A stretch of 64,000 nt of DNA, from assembly GCF_030068505.1 (NCBI RefSeq), contig NZ_JAQOSO010000101.1, forward strand, positions 1 through 64,000, given 5' to 3'. Under the pieces are notes generated by a model. It did not search any database and was not told the origin of the DNA. It was given only the letters and a program-made list of their open reading frames with translations. Made by a program: the position numbers and the translations under genes. The DNA comes from Roseofilum capinflatum BLCC-M114. GTDB lineage: Bacteria; Cyanobacteriota; Cyanobacteriia; Cyanobacteriales; Desertifilaceae. This document shows positions 28,035-37,626 of the stretch, in pieces (position 1 is the stretch's first letter; each line of letters opens with the position of its first letter).

Positions 28035-28277
28035 ATGTACATTTGTATCTGTCATGCAGTTACAGACCGTGAAATTCGCAAGGCGGTCGCCCAAGGAGCC
28101 TGTTCTGTCGATATGGTCTGCGATCGCCTGAAAGTCTCCAGTAGTTGTGGCCGTTGTCGGGAACATGCCCATCAACTGGTGGAGGAAGCGATAGCGGAAC
28201 ATCAAGCTCCTGTGGAAATTACGTCTATTGCTCGTCAACCTCAAGAGGTCTATGGCGATCGCCGTAAAGCTTCTTAA
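28035..28277 (+). CDS. bfd: Bacterioferritin-associated ferredoxin-like [2Fe-2S] protein
   Basis: 80 aa. The BFD-like cluster ligands are Cys4, Cys6 (MYICICHAVTDREI), Cys38 and Cys41 (SSCGRC), the C-x-C ... C-x2-C pattern of Bfd. Bfd donates electrons to bacterioferritin haem to release stored iron. The C-terminal tail is about 15 residues longer than in E. coli Bfd. Its position, head to head with the two bacterioferritin genes, supports the role. Confidence 0.92.
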   Translation: MYICICHAVTDREIRKAVAQGACSVDMVCDRLKVSSSCGRCREHAHQLVEEAIAEHQAPVEITSIARQPQEVYGDRRKAS

Positions 28278-28334
28278 AAATGGTTCACCATTTGTTGCAC
28301 TTAAATCTTAATAAGAAAATAACCTTCAATTTGC

Positions 28335-29168
28335 CTATTGAGTAAGAGTAACTATCCAGGGTTGGAATATCTCCAGCCATTGGGAGCGACTCACCACTAG
28401 GGTAGGATAGAGAGAGTGATGATACTCTTGGCCCGGTATCAAGGGAAACGGAGTCGCATCGGTTAAGGGAACCCAGACTGCCCCAGCAGCATGGGCGATC
28501 GCCCAAACTGCGGCAATATCCCAAATTTTCGGAGTCGCTTCTACCCCCCCAATGGCAATTCCAGCCGCCACGGTCAGCATATTGTAGGTGGCTGCACCAA
28601 GCATCCGGATTTTACAGGGAAACGGGCCGCGATCGGCTTGCAAAATCGATGTGCTGCGAGCGCAGAGATTAAAGAAATGATTCCCACTGGGGCGATCTTC
28701 TGTCGGAGTAATGGGGCGATCGTTCAAAAAAGCGCCCACTGGATGGCCGTTGAGTTCTGGGGGAGCATTCCTAAACCCATAAAACGAGTGACGAATGGGG
28801 GGAAAATAGACATAGCCAAAGACTGGAGTCCCTTCATACAGTAAGGCCATAGAAATCCCCCACAGGGGAACCCCGCGCGTAAAATTAGTCGTACCATCAA
28901 TCGGATCGACAATCCAACACCAAGGGGTATCGGGAAATCGTTTGGCGGTTTCCTCAGTTAACACCCCATGGTGGGGAAATTGGGCTAATATTCGCTCTTG
29001 CAGTTGGCCATCAGCCCATCGATCCGCTTGCGTCACCAAGGAACCGTCGGCCTTTTCTTGTCCCTGCACCTGACCAAACTGTTTGAGAAGTTCTTCTCCC
29101 ACCTCCTGAGTGGTGACTTGCGCGAACTCCAATACTTGTTTCCACAGGGGATAATCAGTTAACTCCAT
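28335..29168 (-). CDS. Inositol monophosphatase family protein
   Basis: 277 aa. The metal- and phosphate-binding motif WIVDPIDGTTNFTRG is intact, as are the upstream acidic residue in LTEETAKRFPD and the C-terminal IWDIAAVWAIAHAAGAVW. Members dephosphorylate inositol-1-phosphate, histidinol-phosphate, fructose-1,6-bisphosphate or 3'-phosphoadenosine phosphates in an Mg2+-dependent way; sequence alone does not decide. It follows glucokinase by 41 bp on the same strand, so the three genes 28335-30902 look like one sugar/phosphate metabolism unit. Confidence 0.9.
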   Translation of the reverse strand: MELTDYPLWKQVLEFAQVTTQEVGEELLKQFGQVQGQEKADGSLVTQADRWADGQLQERILAQFPHHGVLTEETAKRFPDTPWCWIVDPIDGTTNFTRGVPLWGISMALLYEGTPVFGYVYFPPIRHSFYGFRNAPPELNGHPVGAFLNDRPITPTEDRPSGNHFFNLCARSTSILQADRGPFPCKIRMLGAATYNMLTVAAGIAIGGVEATPKIWDIAAVWAIAHAAGAVWVPLTDATPFPLIPGQEYHHSLYPTLVVSRSQWLEIFQPWIVTLTQ

Positions 29169-29209
29169 AATTACTCAGCCAGAATGGGGAATGGGGATTG
29201 AAGATTGGC

Positions 29210-30253
29210 CTAGGCTTGGGCAGCACAAAGGGCAGCGCCGATCAAGCCCACTTCCTGATTGGTAACAATATGGATGGGAATCTGTTGGAGGAGTCTAGAC
29301 ATCCGGCCTTTATTCAGGAAGGCTTGTAAAAACTTGCCATCGGTCATCAGGGATAAGTTTTTGGCAGCCACTCCTCCAGCAATATAAAGCCCTCCGTAGG
29401 GGAGTAACTTGAGGGCGAGATTTCCCGCTTCTGCGCCATAAGCCTCGATAAAGATATTCATGGTTTCTTCACTGAGGCGATCGCTCTTTTGCTGGGCCGA
29501 TCGAGAGATCACAGCGGCCGGATCGATCGCTGTCTCAGTATTCTCTTTACCCATCTGGGACTTCCAGGTTTTAAACACCTGGATTAACTCGCTAGATTCT
29601 TCAGCCCATTGGCGATCGCGCAAAAACTGGTAAATCGCCACAATTCCCATCCCAGAAACCACCCGCTCTACCGAGACCCGCTCCCATTGGTATTTCTCCA
29701 ATAAATAGTGCAATAAATCCGACTCTAGAAGATTGCGAGGTGCAAAATCGGTATGACCGCCTTCGCAAGAAAACACCTGATAGTTTCCCTGAGCATCGGG
29801 AGTCAAAAAGCCTTCTCCTAAACCCGTACCTGCACCAATCACGGCGATCGGCGCTTGGGCTTGGGCTTGGGCTTCCTGTAGACAGTAGAGATCGTCTTGG
29901 CCAAGTCCCAAAACTCCATAACCCACCGCCGCAAAATCATTAATCAGGCTCACCTGTTGTAGATGTAACTCTTCTTGCAGGCGATCGCCCTGGAGATGCC
30001 AGATCAGATTCGTTAATTTCGCTTCATTCTGCTCCACCGGGCCGGCGATCGCAAAACAAGCCCGTTCTGGATATCCCCGATCTTTTCCCTCTTCCTGCAA
30101 AAACTGATTCACGATCGGAACCAAATCCCCAAACTCCTGACTGGGATAACTCTGCTGGGCCAAAACCTGCAACGGTTGCCCCTCTGAAGACTGTTCCACC
30201 AGTCTGAGGATGGTTTTCGTACCGCCAATGTCACCCGCTAATAATACCGTCAT
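29210..30253 (-). CDS. glk: Glucokinase (Glk/ROK-like hexokinase family)
   Basis: About 347 aa. The N-terminal phosphate loop LLAGDIGGTKTILRLV and the sugar-binding NDFAAVGYG, GAGTGLGEGFL and CEGGHTDFAPRN fit bacterial glucokinase. The C-terminal GGLYIAGGVAAKN is the adenosine-binding segment. I start at ATG 30253, one base after the stop of the upstream gene; the GTG at 30280 would overlap it. It converts glucose to glucose-6-phosphate with ATP. Confidence 0.94.
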   Translation of the reverse strand: MTVLLAGDIGGTKTILRLVEQSSEGQPLQVLAQQSYPSQEFGDLVPIVNQFLQEEGKDRGYPERACFAIAGPVEQNEAKLTNLIWHLQGDRLQEELHLQQVSLINDFAAVGYGVLGLGQDDLYCLQEAQAQAQAPIAVIGAGTGLGEGFLTPDAQGNYQVFSCEGGHTDFAPRNLLESDLLHYLLEKYQWERVSVERVVSGMGIVAIYQFLRDRQWAEESSELIQVFKTWKSQMGKENTETAIDPAAVISRSAQQKSDRLSEETMNIFIEAYGAEAGNLALKLLPYGGLYIAGGVAAKNLSLMTDGKFLQAFLNKGRMSRLLQQIPIHIVTNQEVGLIGAALCAAQA

Positions 30254-30254
30254 C

Positions 30255-30902
30255 TTAATTAAACCGAACTCTACTTTCACGAGAACTTAAATGGGAAGTA
30301 TCCCCATTTAACTCCATAATCGAGCGATCGCCCTCCTTAACCACCTTAACCAGAGCGCATAACGAAGCCTTCACATCGGATTGAGTCACCCCGTCCACCA
30401 ATCCCATGGCCATTCCTAACACAGACGCGCCATGGCCGACAAACAACAAATCCTCATTCGGAAACCGATCCACTAACGCTCGGATCGTTTGTCCTGCACG
30501 AGCAAAACATTGGGCCTCAGTTTCGGGATAGGAAGGCTTTCCCTGAATAGGAAGCTCTGGATCGATACGCGGAAACTGAGCAGCCAATTCTGATAATGAC
30601 CGAGTTTCCGGCATGTGGGTCATCCACTCTGGATTTAACCACTCTCCCAACCCCCAATGCAAGCCTACCGGTAAATCCAGAATCTCCGCCACGCCATGGG
30701 CCGTTTGCACCGTTCGCAGAAAAGGGGAGGCAAAAATCCGGGTAATACCTTCTGATTGTAAGCGATGAGCTAATTCCTGAACTTGAATCAAGCCATCTTC
30801 GGATAAGGGCGGATCATAACGGCGCTCTGCCGTATTAAACCACTCTGGATTCACAAAATCCAGGCGGTTAGCATGTCGTGCAATCCAAATCGTTTGAGTC
30901 AT
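30255..30902 (-). CDS. Histidine phosphatase (phosphoglycerate-mutase-like) family protein
   Basis: 215 aa. The catalytic motif appears as IWIARHANRLDF (RHA rather than RHG), followed by the PLSEDGLIQVQELAHRL and ASPFLRTVQTAH blocks and the second histidine in LFVGHGASVLG. Family enzymes remove phosphate from proteins, sugars or small molecules through a phosphohistidine. The change from Gly to Ala after the histidine is found in some eukaryotic-like members. It leads the three-gene unit with glucokinase and the inositol-phosphatase-like gene. Confidence 0.88.
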   Translation of the reverse strand: MTQTIWIARHANRLDFVNPEWFNTAERRYDPPLSEDGLIQVQELAHRLQSEGITRIFASPFLRTVQTAHGVAEILDLPVGLHWGLGEWLNPEWMTHMPETRSLSELAAQFPRIDPELPIQGKPSYPETEAQCFARAGQTIRALVDRFPNEDLLFVGHGASVLGMAMGLVDGVTQSDVKASLCALVKVVKEGDRSIMELNGDTSHLSSRESRVRFN

Positions 30903-30980
30903 GATTTCAATTAAAAATTAAACTTAAAAATTACAGGTCAACGTCTATTTTGGTATCCGTAGCCTCCCTATCTCCTAGGT

Positions 30981-32249
30981 TTACGAAGAAGTTTGATCGA
31001 AAGAACCTGAAGCATAATCATCTAAGTCAGCACTATTTTCTAACCGTAACCCCTGGGGGGTTTTGACGATGATATTATCACCTCCCAAGGCTTGAGCCTC
31101 GGCTAGAGCTTCTCCAGCCGTGACAATTAAGGTAACTTCAGTATCATCATTGCGAGGGACAACACTACTGACTCCTAAGCTAACGGTAATATAGGGACTG
31201 ATGGGGGAATTCGGATGCACTAATTTGAGGCTACTGATCTCTGAGTGGATATAGGTCGCCACTTGCATGGCTCCTTCTACATTCGTTTGAGGTAATAAAA
31301 TGGCAAACATTTCTCCCCGATAGCGAGCCACCATATCGGCTGGACGTTTAACCACCGAGCAAATGGCCTCGGCGATCGTTTTTAAGCATTCATTACTGGT
31401 TTGGGAACCGTAGCTATAGACGTAGGGCTTAAAATAATCGACTCGGCAGACAATCAAGGATAGGGGTTTTAAGTCCCGTTTCATCCGTCGCCATTCATGT
31501 TCAATATATTCGTTAAAGCGGCGGCGGTTAGGCAGTTGGGTGAGGCGATCGAGAAGAGTCAGATTTTTAACTTGTTTGTTGACTGATTCGAGTTCTTGAC
31601 GAGTTGCCCATTCTAGATGAGAGAGTCGCTCATATTGATAAATAATGAAATAACAGACTAGGGCAATCATGGCCAAAAAGAGAAATGATTCTACTGTAAT
31701 GTCATGGGATAAGTCACTGGGAGGCAAGCGAAAAATCCAGCGATTCAGGCAAAAATAGACAATGACAACCGTTTGAGAAATGATATGAATCAGCCAAAAG
31801 ACAGGAATGGCGGTGGCTTGCATGACAAACATAACCAGCCACATTTCTGGATTAAATTCGGAAACTCCAGCAACGGTTCCCAAAATCTGGGGTAATAGGG
31901 TGACTGACCATGATAATCCCAGGAAAAGGAGGCTAGGATGACGGCGACCAAATTGGGTTTTTTGTAATCCCCAACAGCCTAAAAGGGCAAATAAGCTGGT
32001 GATGCGAGCGCCCAGGAGTTGACTGGCAAATTGCTCTCCATGGAGAATGGCTTCAAATAAGGCTAAGGCAAAAACTCCACCCAGGGTAATCCAGATGGTT
32101 GGCTGAAGACGGGCGAGGATCTGGAATTGTTGCCATCCAGGTTCAATGCGTGAGTTGATACGCGAGTTCATTTCCCCAGGGTTTTTGCGGTCTTCTGAGG
32201 AGGCTGAGTCGGTGTAAGAAGATGGTTTTGGCTTAGATCCCTGATTCAT
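30981..32249 (-). CDS. Membrane protein with degenerate GGDEF domain
   Basis: 422 aa. Five or six hydrophobic segments lie between residues 50 and 220. A short coiled coil leads to a GGDEF-type domain (about 235-400) with LTLLDRLTQLPNRRRFNEY and ARYRGEMFAILLP. The signature GG(D/E)EF reads RGEMF, and the substrate-site position in FKPYVYSYG is also unusual, so diguanylate cyclase activity is doubtful; it may bind GTP or c-di-GMP or serve as a scaffold. No EAL domain is present. It stands alone, about 80 bp upstream of the histidine phosphatase gene on the same strand. Confidence 0.85.
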   Translation of the reverse strand: MNQGSKPKPSSYTDSASSEDRKNPGEMNSRINSRIEPGWQQFQILARLQPTIWITLGGVFALALFEAILHGEQFASQLLGARITSLFALLGCWGLQKTQFGRRHPSLLFLGLSWSVTLLPQILGTVAGVSEFNPEMWLVMFVMQATAIPVFWLIHIISQTVVIVYFCLNRWIFRLPPSDLSHDITVESFLFLAMIALVCYFIIYQYERLSHLEWATRQELESVNKQVKNLTLLDRLTQLPNRRRFNEYIEHEWRRMKRDLKPLSLIVCRVDYFKPYVYSYGSQTSNECLKTIAEAICSVVKRPADMVARYRGEMFAILLPQTNVEGAMQVATYIHSEISSLKLVHPNSPISPYITVSLGVSSVVPRNDDTEVTLIVTAGEALAEAQALGGDNIIVKTPQGLRLENSADLDDYASGSFDQTSS

Positions 32250-32522
32250 GGTTTTAGGCTATCCGATCGCCATTTCCGTAAGGGAAGCTTGAATCGGTTT
32301 TTCGATAGTTTACATTAAGCTAGGTTCCCAGGTACAGGCTCGATTAACTCAGTTGATGCATCCCCAATCTTGAACTGGATGGGTCGTGGGTTGGCTGGGG
32401 GGTGAGGCCGAGCCAATTCCGGGTTCTGCTATACCTGTGGTTTGAAGGTGTCCCTAGAGCAATAGGTCATAGATTACAATTTTAGCTGAAAGGTTGTTCT
32501 CTCTGACGAATTTGAGAACAGG

Positions 32523-33986
32523 ATGTGTTTAGGTTTCGATATGGTAAATCTTAATCAAGAATTTCAACAGGCTTATCAGTACCAGCAACAGGGAAATTGG
32601 GACGCTGCTCGCCAGGGATATGAAGGGGTTTTAGAGCGTGACCCCCAACATATTAGTAGCCAGGTGAATTTAGGCGTTTTATATAAAAGACAGGGTGAGT
32701 ATGAGAAAGCGGCCCGGTTATATGAACAGGTGTTGCAACAAAAACCGAATCATGTGATTGCACATTATAATTTGGCGTTGGTCTATGAGCTACAGGGACG
32801 GTTATCAGAGGCGGTGCGCCATTATAGCCATGGGTTGTTGTTTCAACCGACCGATGAAAATTTAGGGAAACATCTTCAGCAGGCCTTGGTTGCGCTAGGC
32901 TTGTTTAAGAGCGATCGCCCCTTATATGAGCAAGCCTTGCATCAAGTTTCCCTCAGTTTGCCGTCTTTGAGCGAGTTGATTGAGTTTTTGCGCCGGGAAG
33001 AGTATTTGGAGGTGGCGATCGCCCTTTTGCAGGTGGCGATCGAGCAATACCCTGAGCGATCGGGACTCTATTCTCTCTCCGGTGGTATTTATAATCAGAT
33101 GGGCAATTATGCTGAGGCCATGAAATGCTTTAAACAGGCGATTGAACGCTCTCCTGAAGATCCGAATTCTATTCAATATTTAGGGATTACCTTAGCAAAA
33201 CAACAGCAATGGGAAGCCGCTCAATCCTATCTGCAACAGGCATTGAGTCTTGCACCGAATTTGCGTAAAGCCAGGCGATGGCTCAATTTTGTTAATCTTT
33301 TGTGTGGCGATCACCCTCAAGTTGAGTTTGTCAACCACAATCAGGTGATTCAATTCCAGATTACGGGTAAAAATCTGGATGTGGAATTAACCCAGGTGAA
33401 CGATCGCCAGTTCTACGAGCAGCCCGAACTCGATTTTATTCAGCAGACGCTCAAGGGGCGATCGGCGATCGTCGATGTGGGCGCAAATTCCGGTAACCAC
33501 CTGGTTTATTTTGCCAAAATCTTAGGAGCAGAAACCGTCATTCCCATTGAATTTCAACCCGATATTATTGAAGCCCTCAAAACCAATATTGCCCTGAATC
33601 AAATCACCAACGTAGACCTCTCTAAATTAGGCTATGCCGTCGGCAAAACCCCCGGTCGCGCCCAACTGCAAAACCATCCCACCGGCGATCTCTGTTTAAC
33701 CGAACTCAAGGAAGATACCAACGGAAGTGTAGAAATTTTACCCCTCGATCGGCTCATCACCTCTAGTATTGATTTCATTAAAATGGATGTGCAAGGATTA
33801 GAAATAGAAGTCTTAGAAGGGGCGGAAGGACTATTGCGGCAATTTCAACCCGATGGACTCATTGAAGTCACCAAAAGAAATCAACCGAGTTTTTTCAGCT
33901 TTTTGGAGCGCCTAAACTATACAATACTCAAAGAGTTTCGAGAATGGAATTACAGCAACTTTTATATTCAGCCTAGGGTTCAGTAA
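32523..33986 (+). CDS. TPR protein fused to an FkbM-type methyltransferase
   Basis: 487 aa. About four to five TPRs occupy residues 10-260 (GNWDAARQGYEGVLERDPQH, GEYEKAARLYEQVLQQKPNH and others). The C-terminal half (about 300-480) is an FkbM methyltransferase: IVDVGANSGNHLVYFAK for SAM, VIPIEFQPDIIEALKTN, and DFIKMDVQGLEIEVLEGAE. FkbM enzymes O-methylate sugars or small molecules. An alternative start at ATG 32541 (MVNLNQEFQQ) is possible and would drop six residues. TPR fusion suggests recognition of a protein or glycan-bearing partner. Confidence 0.88.
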   Translation: MCLGFDMVNLNQEFQQAYQYQQQGNWDAARQGYEGVLERDPQHISSQVNLGVLYKRQGEYEKAARLYEQVLQQKPNHVIAHYNLALVYELQGRLSEAVRHYSHGLLFQPTDENLGKHLQQALVALGLFKSDRPLYEQALHQVSLSLPSLSELIEFLRREEYLEVAIALLQVAIEQYPERSGLYSLSGGIYNQMGNYAEAMKCFKQAIERSPEDPNSIQYLGITLAKQQQWEAAQSYLQQALSLAPNLRKARRWLNFVNLLCGDHPQVEFVNHNQVIQFQITGKNLDVELTQVNDRQFYEQPELDFIQQTLKGRSAIVDVGANSGNHLVYFAKILGAETVIPIEFQPDIIEALKTNIALNQITNVDLSKLGYAVGKTPGRAQLQNHPTGDLCLTELKEDTNGSVEILPLDRLITSSIDFIKMDVQGLEIEVLEGAEGLLRQFQPDGLIEVTKRNQPSFFSFLERLNYTILKEFREWNYSNFYIQPRVQ

Positions 33987-34093
33987 GATTGACCTACAGC
34001 ACTTTGCGCTCTCTATGGCGGATATTTTGATCCCCCTTTCATGTCCGCTTGCGGAAAATCCCTCTTTTCAAGAGGGAGGGGAAACAAGATGAA
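33987..34093. repeat. Short intergenic repeat with hairpins between convergent genes
   Basis: ACAGCACTTTGCGCT, a TCCGC-TT-GCGGA hairpin, and TCCCTCTT-TTC-AAGAGGGA (34059-34077) lie between the FkbM gene and the convergent membrane-protein gene. The last stem may act as a bidirectional terminator, although no long T-run follows. Confidence 0.55.
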
Positions 34094-34492
34094 CTATTTC
34101 TTCAACCACAGCAGTAGGGCAAAAATAGCGAGAAGCAAGGCTTCAGTTGCTAAGAGTCCATTCAAGGTTTGGGTGTCTTCAGGTTGGAGAATAAACTGCG
34201 ATCGCCAAATCGTATAGGGTACAAATTGCAGTAAGATGATCCCACCGAAGATGAGGAACACTGACCAAGCTAAACCCCGCCAGAGGGCGATCGCCCCTAC
34301 AATATTAAAAATCAACAGGGCAACATCCATCCCTCGCCACAGTAGGGGTGTAGATAACCAGGGAGTCCCCGTTAACCCGACGATGTTGCCGATGTGAACG
34401 GTGGCTCCGTAGAGCAGAACTAACGCCAGAAACTTAGCATAACCAGCCGTCCAAGGATAGCTCAAGGCTGTATTCAGTGTCTCAGGAATCAT
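34094..34492 (-). CDS. Small membrane protein of unknown function
   Basis: 132 aa with about four hydrophobic helices (around residues 17-34, 45-62, 66-90 and 112-130). I set the start at 34492 (MIPETLNTALSYPW), which is preceded by GAGAGG; the longer frame adds 17 unlikely residues. A hydrophilic hinge holds IWRSQFILQPEDT. I recognise no family. It is divergent from the methyltransferase at 34612, 119 bp apart. Confidence 0.65.
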   Translation of the reverse strand: MIPETLNTALSYPWTAGYAKFLALVLLYGATVHIGNIVGLTGTPWLSTPLLWRGMDVALLIFNIVGAIALWRGLAWSVFLIFGGIILLQFVPYTIWRSQFILQPEDTQTLNGLLATEALLLAIFALLLWLKK

Positions 34493-34611
34493 GATTTTCA
34501 ACCTCTCTAACTCAATCGAGTTTATAATTATGCCCGTGAACATTCACAGTATTTCAACGTTTTCCGGGGTTCCCGGTTGTGTAAAATTATTGCATACAGG
34601 AGAAATGAACC

Positions 34612-35235
34612 ATGGCACAATCAACCCAATTTTGGGACAAGATCGCCGAGGGTTATGCCAAACAACCGATCGCCGATGAAGCCTCCTATCAGAAGAAACT
34701 GCAAGTCACCCGTGACTATTTTCGCCCCGATATGGAAGTGTTGGAAATTGGCTGCGGTACGGGTTCAACGGCTCTGATTCATGCTCCCTATGTCAAACAA
34801 ATTCGCGCTATTGACTTTTCGGCTCAGATGATTGCGATCGCCCAAGAAAAAGCCGCCAATCAAAACATTACCAATGTCACCTTTGAACAAGCCAGCATTG
34901 ACGACTTAAATATTCCCCCCCAAACCTTGGATATGGTCTTGGGTTTAAGTATTTTACATCTCCTAGAAGATAAAGAAGCTACTATTGCCCAAGTTTATCA
35001 GATGCTTAAACCTGGCGGACTGTTTGTCACCAGCACAAGTTGCCTCGGAGATTCCATGTTCTGGTTTAAGCTCATTGTTCCCCTATGCAGAATGTTGGGC
35101 TTTTTGCCTTTAGTTAAAATTTTTACAATTAAAGAGTTAACAGAAAGCTTAACGAATGCTGGATTAACTATCGATTACCAATGGCAACCCAGCAAAAATA
35201 AAGCGGTTTTTATAGTCGCTAAAAAACCCAATTAG
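34612..35235 (+). CDS. Class I SAM-dependent methyltransferase
   Basis: 207 aa. The SAM-binding loop is VLEIGCGTGSTALIHA, followed by IRAIDFSAQMIAIAQEKA and a DMVLGLSILHLLED motif typical of the UbiE/Methyltransf_11 group. The C-terminal part has two hydrophobic patches (MFWFKLIVPLCRMLGFLP). Substrate unknown. CAGGAGA lies about ten bases before the ATG. pyrC starts 21 bp after its stop, so the two may share a transcript. Confidence 0.88.
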   Translation: MAQSTQFWDKIAEGYAKQPIADEASYQKKLQVTRDYFRPDMEVLEIGCGTGSTALIHAPYVKQIRAIDFSAQMIAIAQEKAANQNITNVTFEQASIDDLNIPPQTLDMVLGLSILHLLEDKEATIAQVYQMLKPGGLFVTSTSCLGDSMFWFKLIVPLCRMLGFLPLVKIFTIKELTESLTNAGLTIDYQWQPSKNKAVFIVAKKPN

Positions 35236-35256
35236 GATTCATTTCTAGACAACCTG

Positions 35257-36285
35257 ATGCAACACCTTACCCTCACTCGACCTGATGATTGGCATCTCCA
35301 TCTGCGCGATGGTGATGCGCTCAAAGCCGTTTTACCCCATACGGTGCGACAGTTTGCCCGTGGGATTATTATGCCCAATTTGAAGCCCCCAGTGCGATCG
35401 CTCGCCGATGCTGCGGCTTATCGCGATCGCATTCTGGCAGCCATTCCAGAGGGTCAACAGTTCGAGCCACTCATGACCCTCTATCTCACTGATAATACTA
35501 GGCCAGAAGAGATCTTCAAAGCGAAGGATGCGGGGTTTGTGAAAGCCGTCAAATATTACCCCTCTGGTGCGACAACCCATTCAGAATTCGGGGTTACAGA
35601 TATTAGTCGGTGCGATCGCGTCTTTGAAACCATGGAACAAGTCAACTTGCCTCTATTGCTCCATGGAGAAGTCACCGATCCAGACGTGGATATCTTCGAT
35701 CGCGAAAAAGTCTTCATTGAGAAACATTTAATTCCCCTCAGACAGCGCTTTCCCCAACTGCGCGTCGTCCTCGAACACATCACCACCTCCGATGCCGTCG
35801 AATATGTCCTCAATACTGACAACATCGGCGCAACTCTTACTCCCCAACACCTCCTCTTTAACCGCAATCGCATCTTCAAAGGCGGTATTAACCCTCACTT
35901 TTATTGTCTGCCCATCTTGAAACGAGAAACCCATCGTCAAGCTCTCCTCAAAGCCGCCACCTCCGGCAATCCCAAATTTTTCCTCGGCACAGATAGCGCC
36001 CCCCATACCCGCACCAGTAAAGAAAATGCCTGTGGTTGTGCCGGTTGTTTTTCTGCCCTCCATGCCCTAGAATTGTACGCAGAAGCCTTTGAAAGTGTGA
36101 AGGCCCTGGATAAACTAGAAGCCTTCGCTAGTTTCTACGGGCCAGATTTTTATCAACTTCCCCGCAATACCGAACAGATTACCTTGACTAAAACCAGTTG
36201 GCGCATCCCCGATGAAGTCCCCTTTACCGAATCAGGGTTAGTTCCTCTACGCGCAGGACAGGAGATGACCTGGAAAATGGCTTGA
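35257..36285 (+). CDS. pyrC: Dihydroorotase
   Basis: 342 aa, type II dihydroorotase of de novo pyrimidine synthesis (N-carbamoyl-aspartate to dihydroorotate). Metal ligands are visible in [11 protein letters not shown], the carboxylated lysine in [14 protein letters not shown], and later histidines in LLLHGEVTD and [10 protein letters not shown]; the Asp is in [11 protein letters not shown]. Length is that of the E. coli enzyme. The NCS2 permease downstream (37619) is also a nucleobase gene. Confidence 0.96.
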   Translation: MQHLTLTRPDDWHLHLRDGDALKAVLPHTVRQFARGIIMPNLKPPVRSLADAAAYRDRILAAIPEGQQFEPLMTLYLTDNTRPEEIFKAKDAGFVKAVKYYPSGATTHSEFGVTDISRCDRVFETMEQVNLPLLLHGEVTDPDVDIFDREKVFIEKHLIPLRQRFPQLRVVLEHITTSDAVEYVLNTDNIGATLTPQHLLFNRNRIFKGGINPHFYCLPILKRETHRQALLKAATSGNPKFFLGTDSAPHTRTSKENACGCAGCFSALHALELYAEAFESVKALDKLEAFASFYGPDFYQLPRNTEQITLTKTSWRIPDEVPFTESGLVPLRAGQEMTWKMA

Positions 36286-36423
36286 GGTTACAGCACTTTG
36301 GGCTTTGCGGATAGGTTCATATCGCCCGCAGTCCCAAACGCGCGGCAATAGATAATGAGTAACTTTTTATTTTTAACTGATAATGGGGAATCATGAAGGG
36401 GAAATCAATACTCGGTTATAGCT

Positions 36424-37626
36424 ATGTGGAAACGGTTTTGGCGGTCTTTGATCCAATGGATTCAGGGGTTATGGAGCAAGTTATTTGGCGATCGAGGAGA
36501 GTCAGAGGCCGTCAAAGAGAAGGAGCCGCAACCCCCCCTCGATCATGCGGGATATGAATTTGTGTTTATGCAACTGTTGGAAGGCGTTCATCAGGGATGG
36601 CAAGAGCCGCAGGTGCAGCAGTATTTGAGTAAGTTGTCCGATCGCACCACGCAAGACGGATGGCTGAATTGGTTGACTGAGTTTGGCGATCGCCTCTTGG
36701 AAAATCCAGTTCCCAATCACCAATTGGCTTCCCGGATGTTGAAGTTGGGGGAACTTGAACTGGGGGTGATTGGCCAAAAATCAACTCAAGTGGGGCGATC
36801 GCTGTTGCAAAAAACCTTTACCCCCGAAACCGTACAACCGATGACGGCTGAAGCGCAGGATCTATTTTATCAAGGCAATGCTTTGTATGAAAAGAAACAG
36901 TACAATCAGGCCTTGTCCCTTTGGGATCGAGCCTTGGCAGTCAAGCCCGATTTTTATCAAGTTTGGACGAATCGCGGCGTAGCCCTCAATCAACTCAAAC
37001 GATATGAAGAGGCATTAGGCAGTTACGATCAGGCTTTGGCAATTAAGTCAGATTATGATATGGCCTGGAGTAATCGGGGGGTAGCCCTGAGAAATTTAGG
37101 CCGCTATCAGGAAGCGTTGGAGAGTTACGAACAAGCCCTCAAGCTACAGCCCAATGCTTTCGATCCTTGGCTGAATCGAGGCACAGTCTTAAGTGGGTTT
37201 GACCGGTTCGAGGAAGCCCTACAAAGTTTTCAGAAGGCCACAGAAATTCGCCCAGAAGCCTTTCAAGGGTGGGTCGGACAAGCGCGAATCTTAACCGGTT
37301 TGCAACGCTATGAAGAGGCGATCGCCGCTTGGGATGAGGTCATTGCTCGCCAGGAGGCCTTGGCTGATGCTTGGCAACAGAAAGCACGTTCTTTATATGC
37401 ACTAGAACGCTATGAAGAAACCATTATCTGTTGTGAGCGAGCATTGCAATTAGAACCGGAACATCTAGAAACCATTTCCTATTGGAGTAAAGCCCAAGCC
37501 CGATTAAGTGGTTTAGCCGCTCAACAACAGGAGAGCCAAACCCAGGAACAACCGTTACAATCAGAGCCAGAATTAGAACCCGAAGGAAACAGCAGCGAGT
37601 CTTCAGGAGGAAACACGGATGACTGA
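36424..37626 (+). CDS. TPR-repeat protein
   Basis: 400 aa. The N-terminal 20 residues are amphipathic (MWKRFWRSLIQWIQGLWSKL) and could touch the membrane. A unique region (about 40-135) precedes about six TPRs (140-375), each with the pattern (R/Q)YEEAL.SYDQAL.(I/L).P. The tail is Gln/Glu-rich. The stop codon overlaps the next start by eight bases, so it is translationally linked to the NCS2 permease. Function unknown; TPR arrays usually bind other proteins. Confidence 0.85.
   Translation: MWKRFWRSLIQWIQGLWSKLFGDRGESEAVKEKEPQPPLDHAGYEFVFMQLLEGVHQGWQEPQVQQYLSKLSDRTTQDGWLNWLTEFGDRLLENPVPNHQLASRMLKLGELELGVIGQKSTQVGRSLLQKTFTPETVQPMTAEAQDLFYQGNALYEKKQYNQALSLWDRALAVKPDFYQVWTNRGVALNQLKRYEEALGSYDQALAIKSDYDMAWSNRGVALRNLGRYQEALESYEQALKLQPNAFDPWLNRGTVLSGFDRFEEALQSFQKATEIRPEAFQGWVGQARILTGLQRYEEAIAAWDEVIARQEALADAWQQKARSLYALERYEETIICCERALQLEPEHLETISYWSKAQARLSGLAAQQQESQTQEQPLQSEPELEPEGNSSESSGGNTDD

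Noticed and set aside
28285-28524. 79-codon minus-strand frame near the inositol-phosphatase gene
   Set aside because: It overlaps the end of that gene in another frame and has no family pattern.
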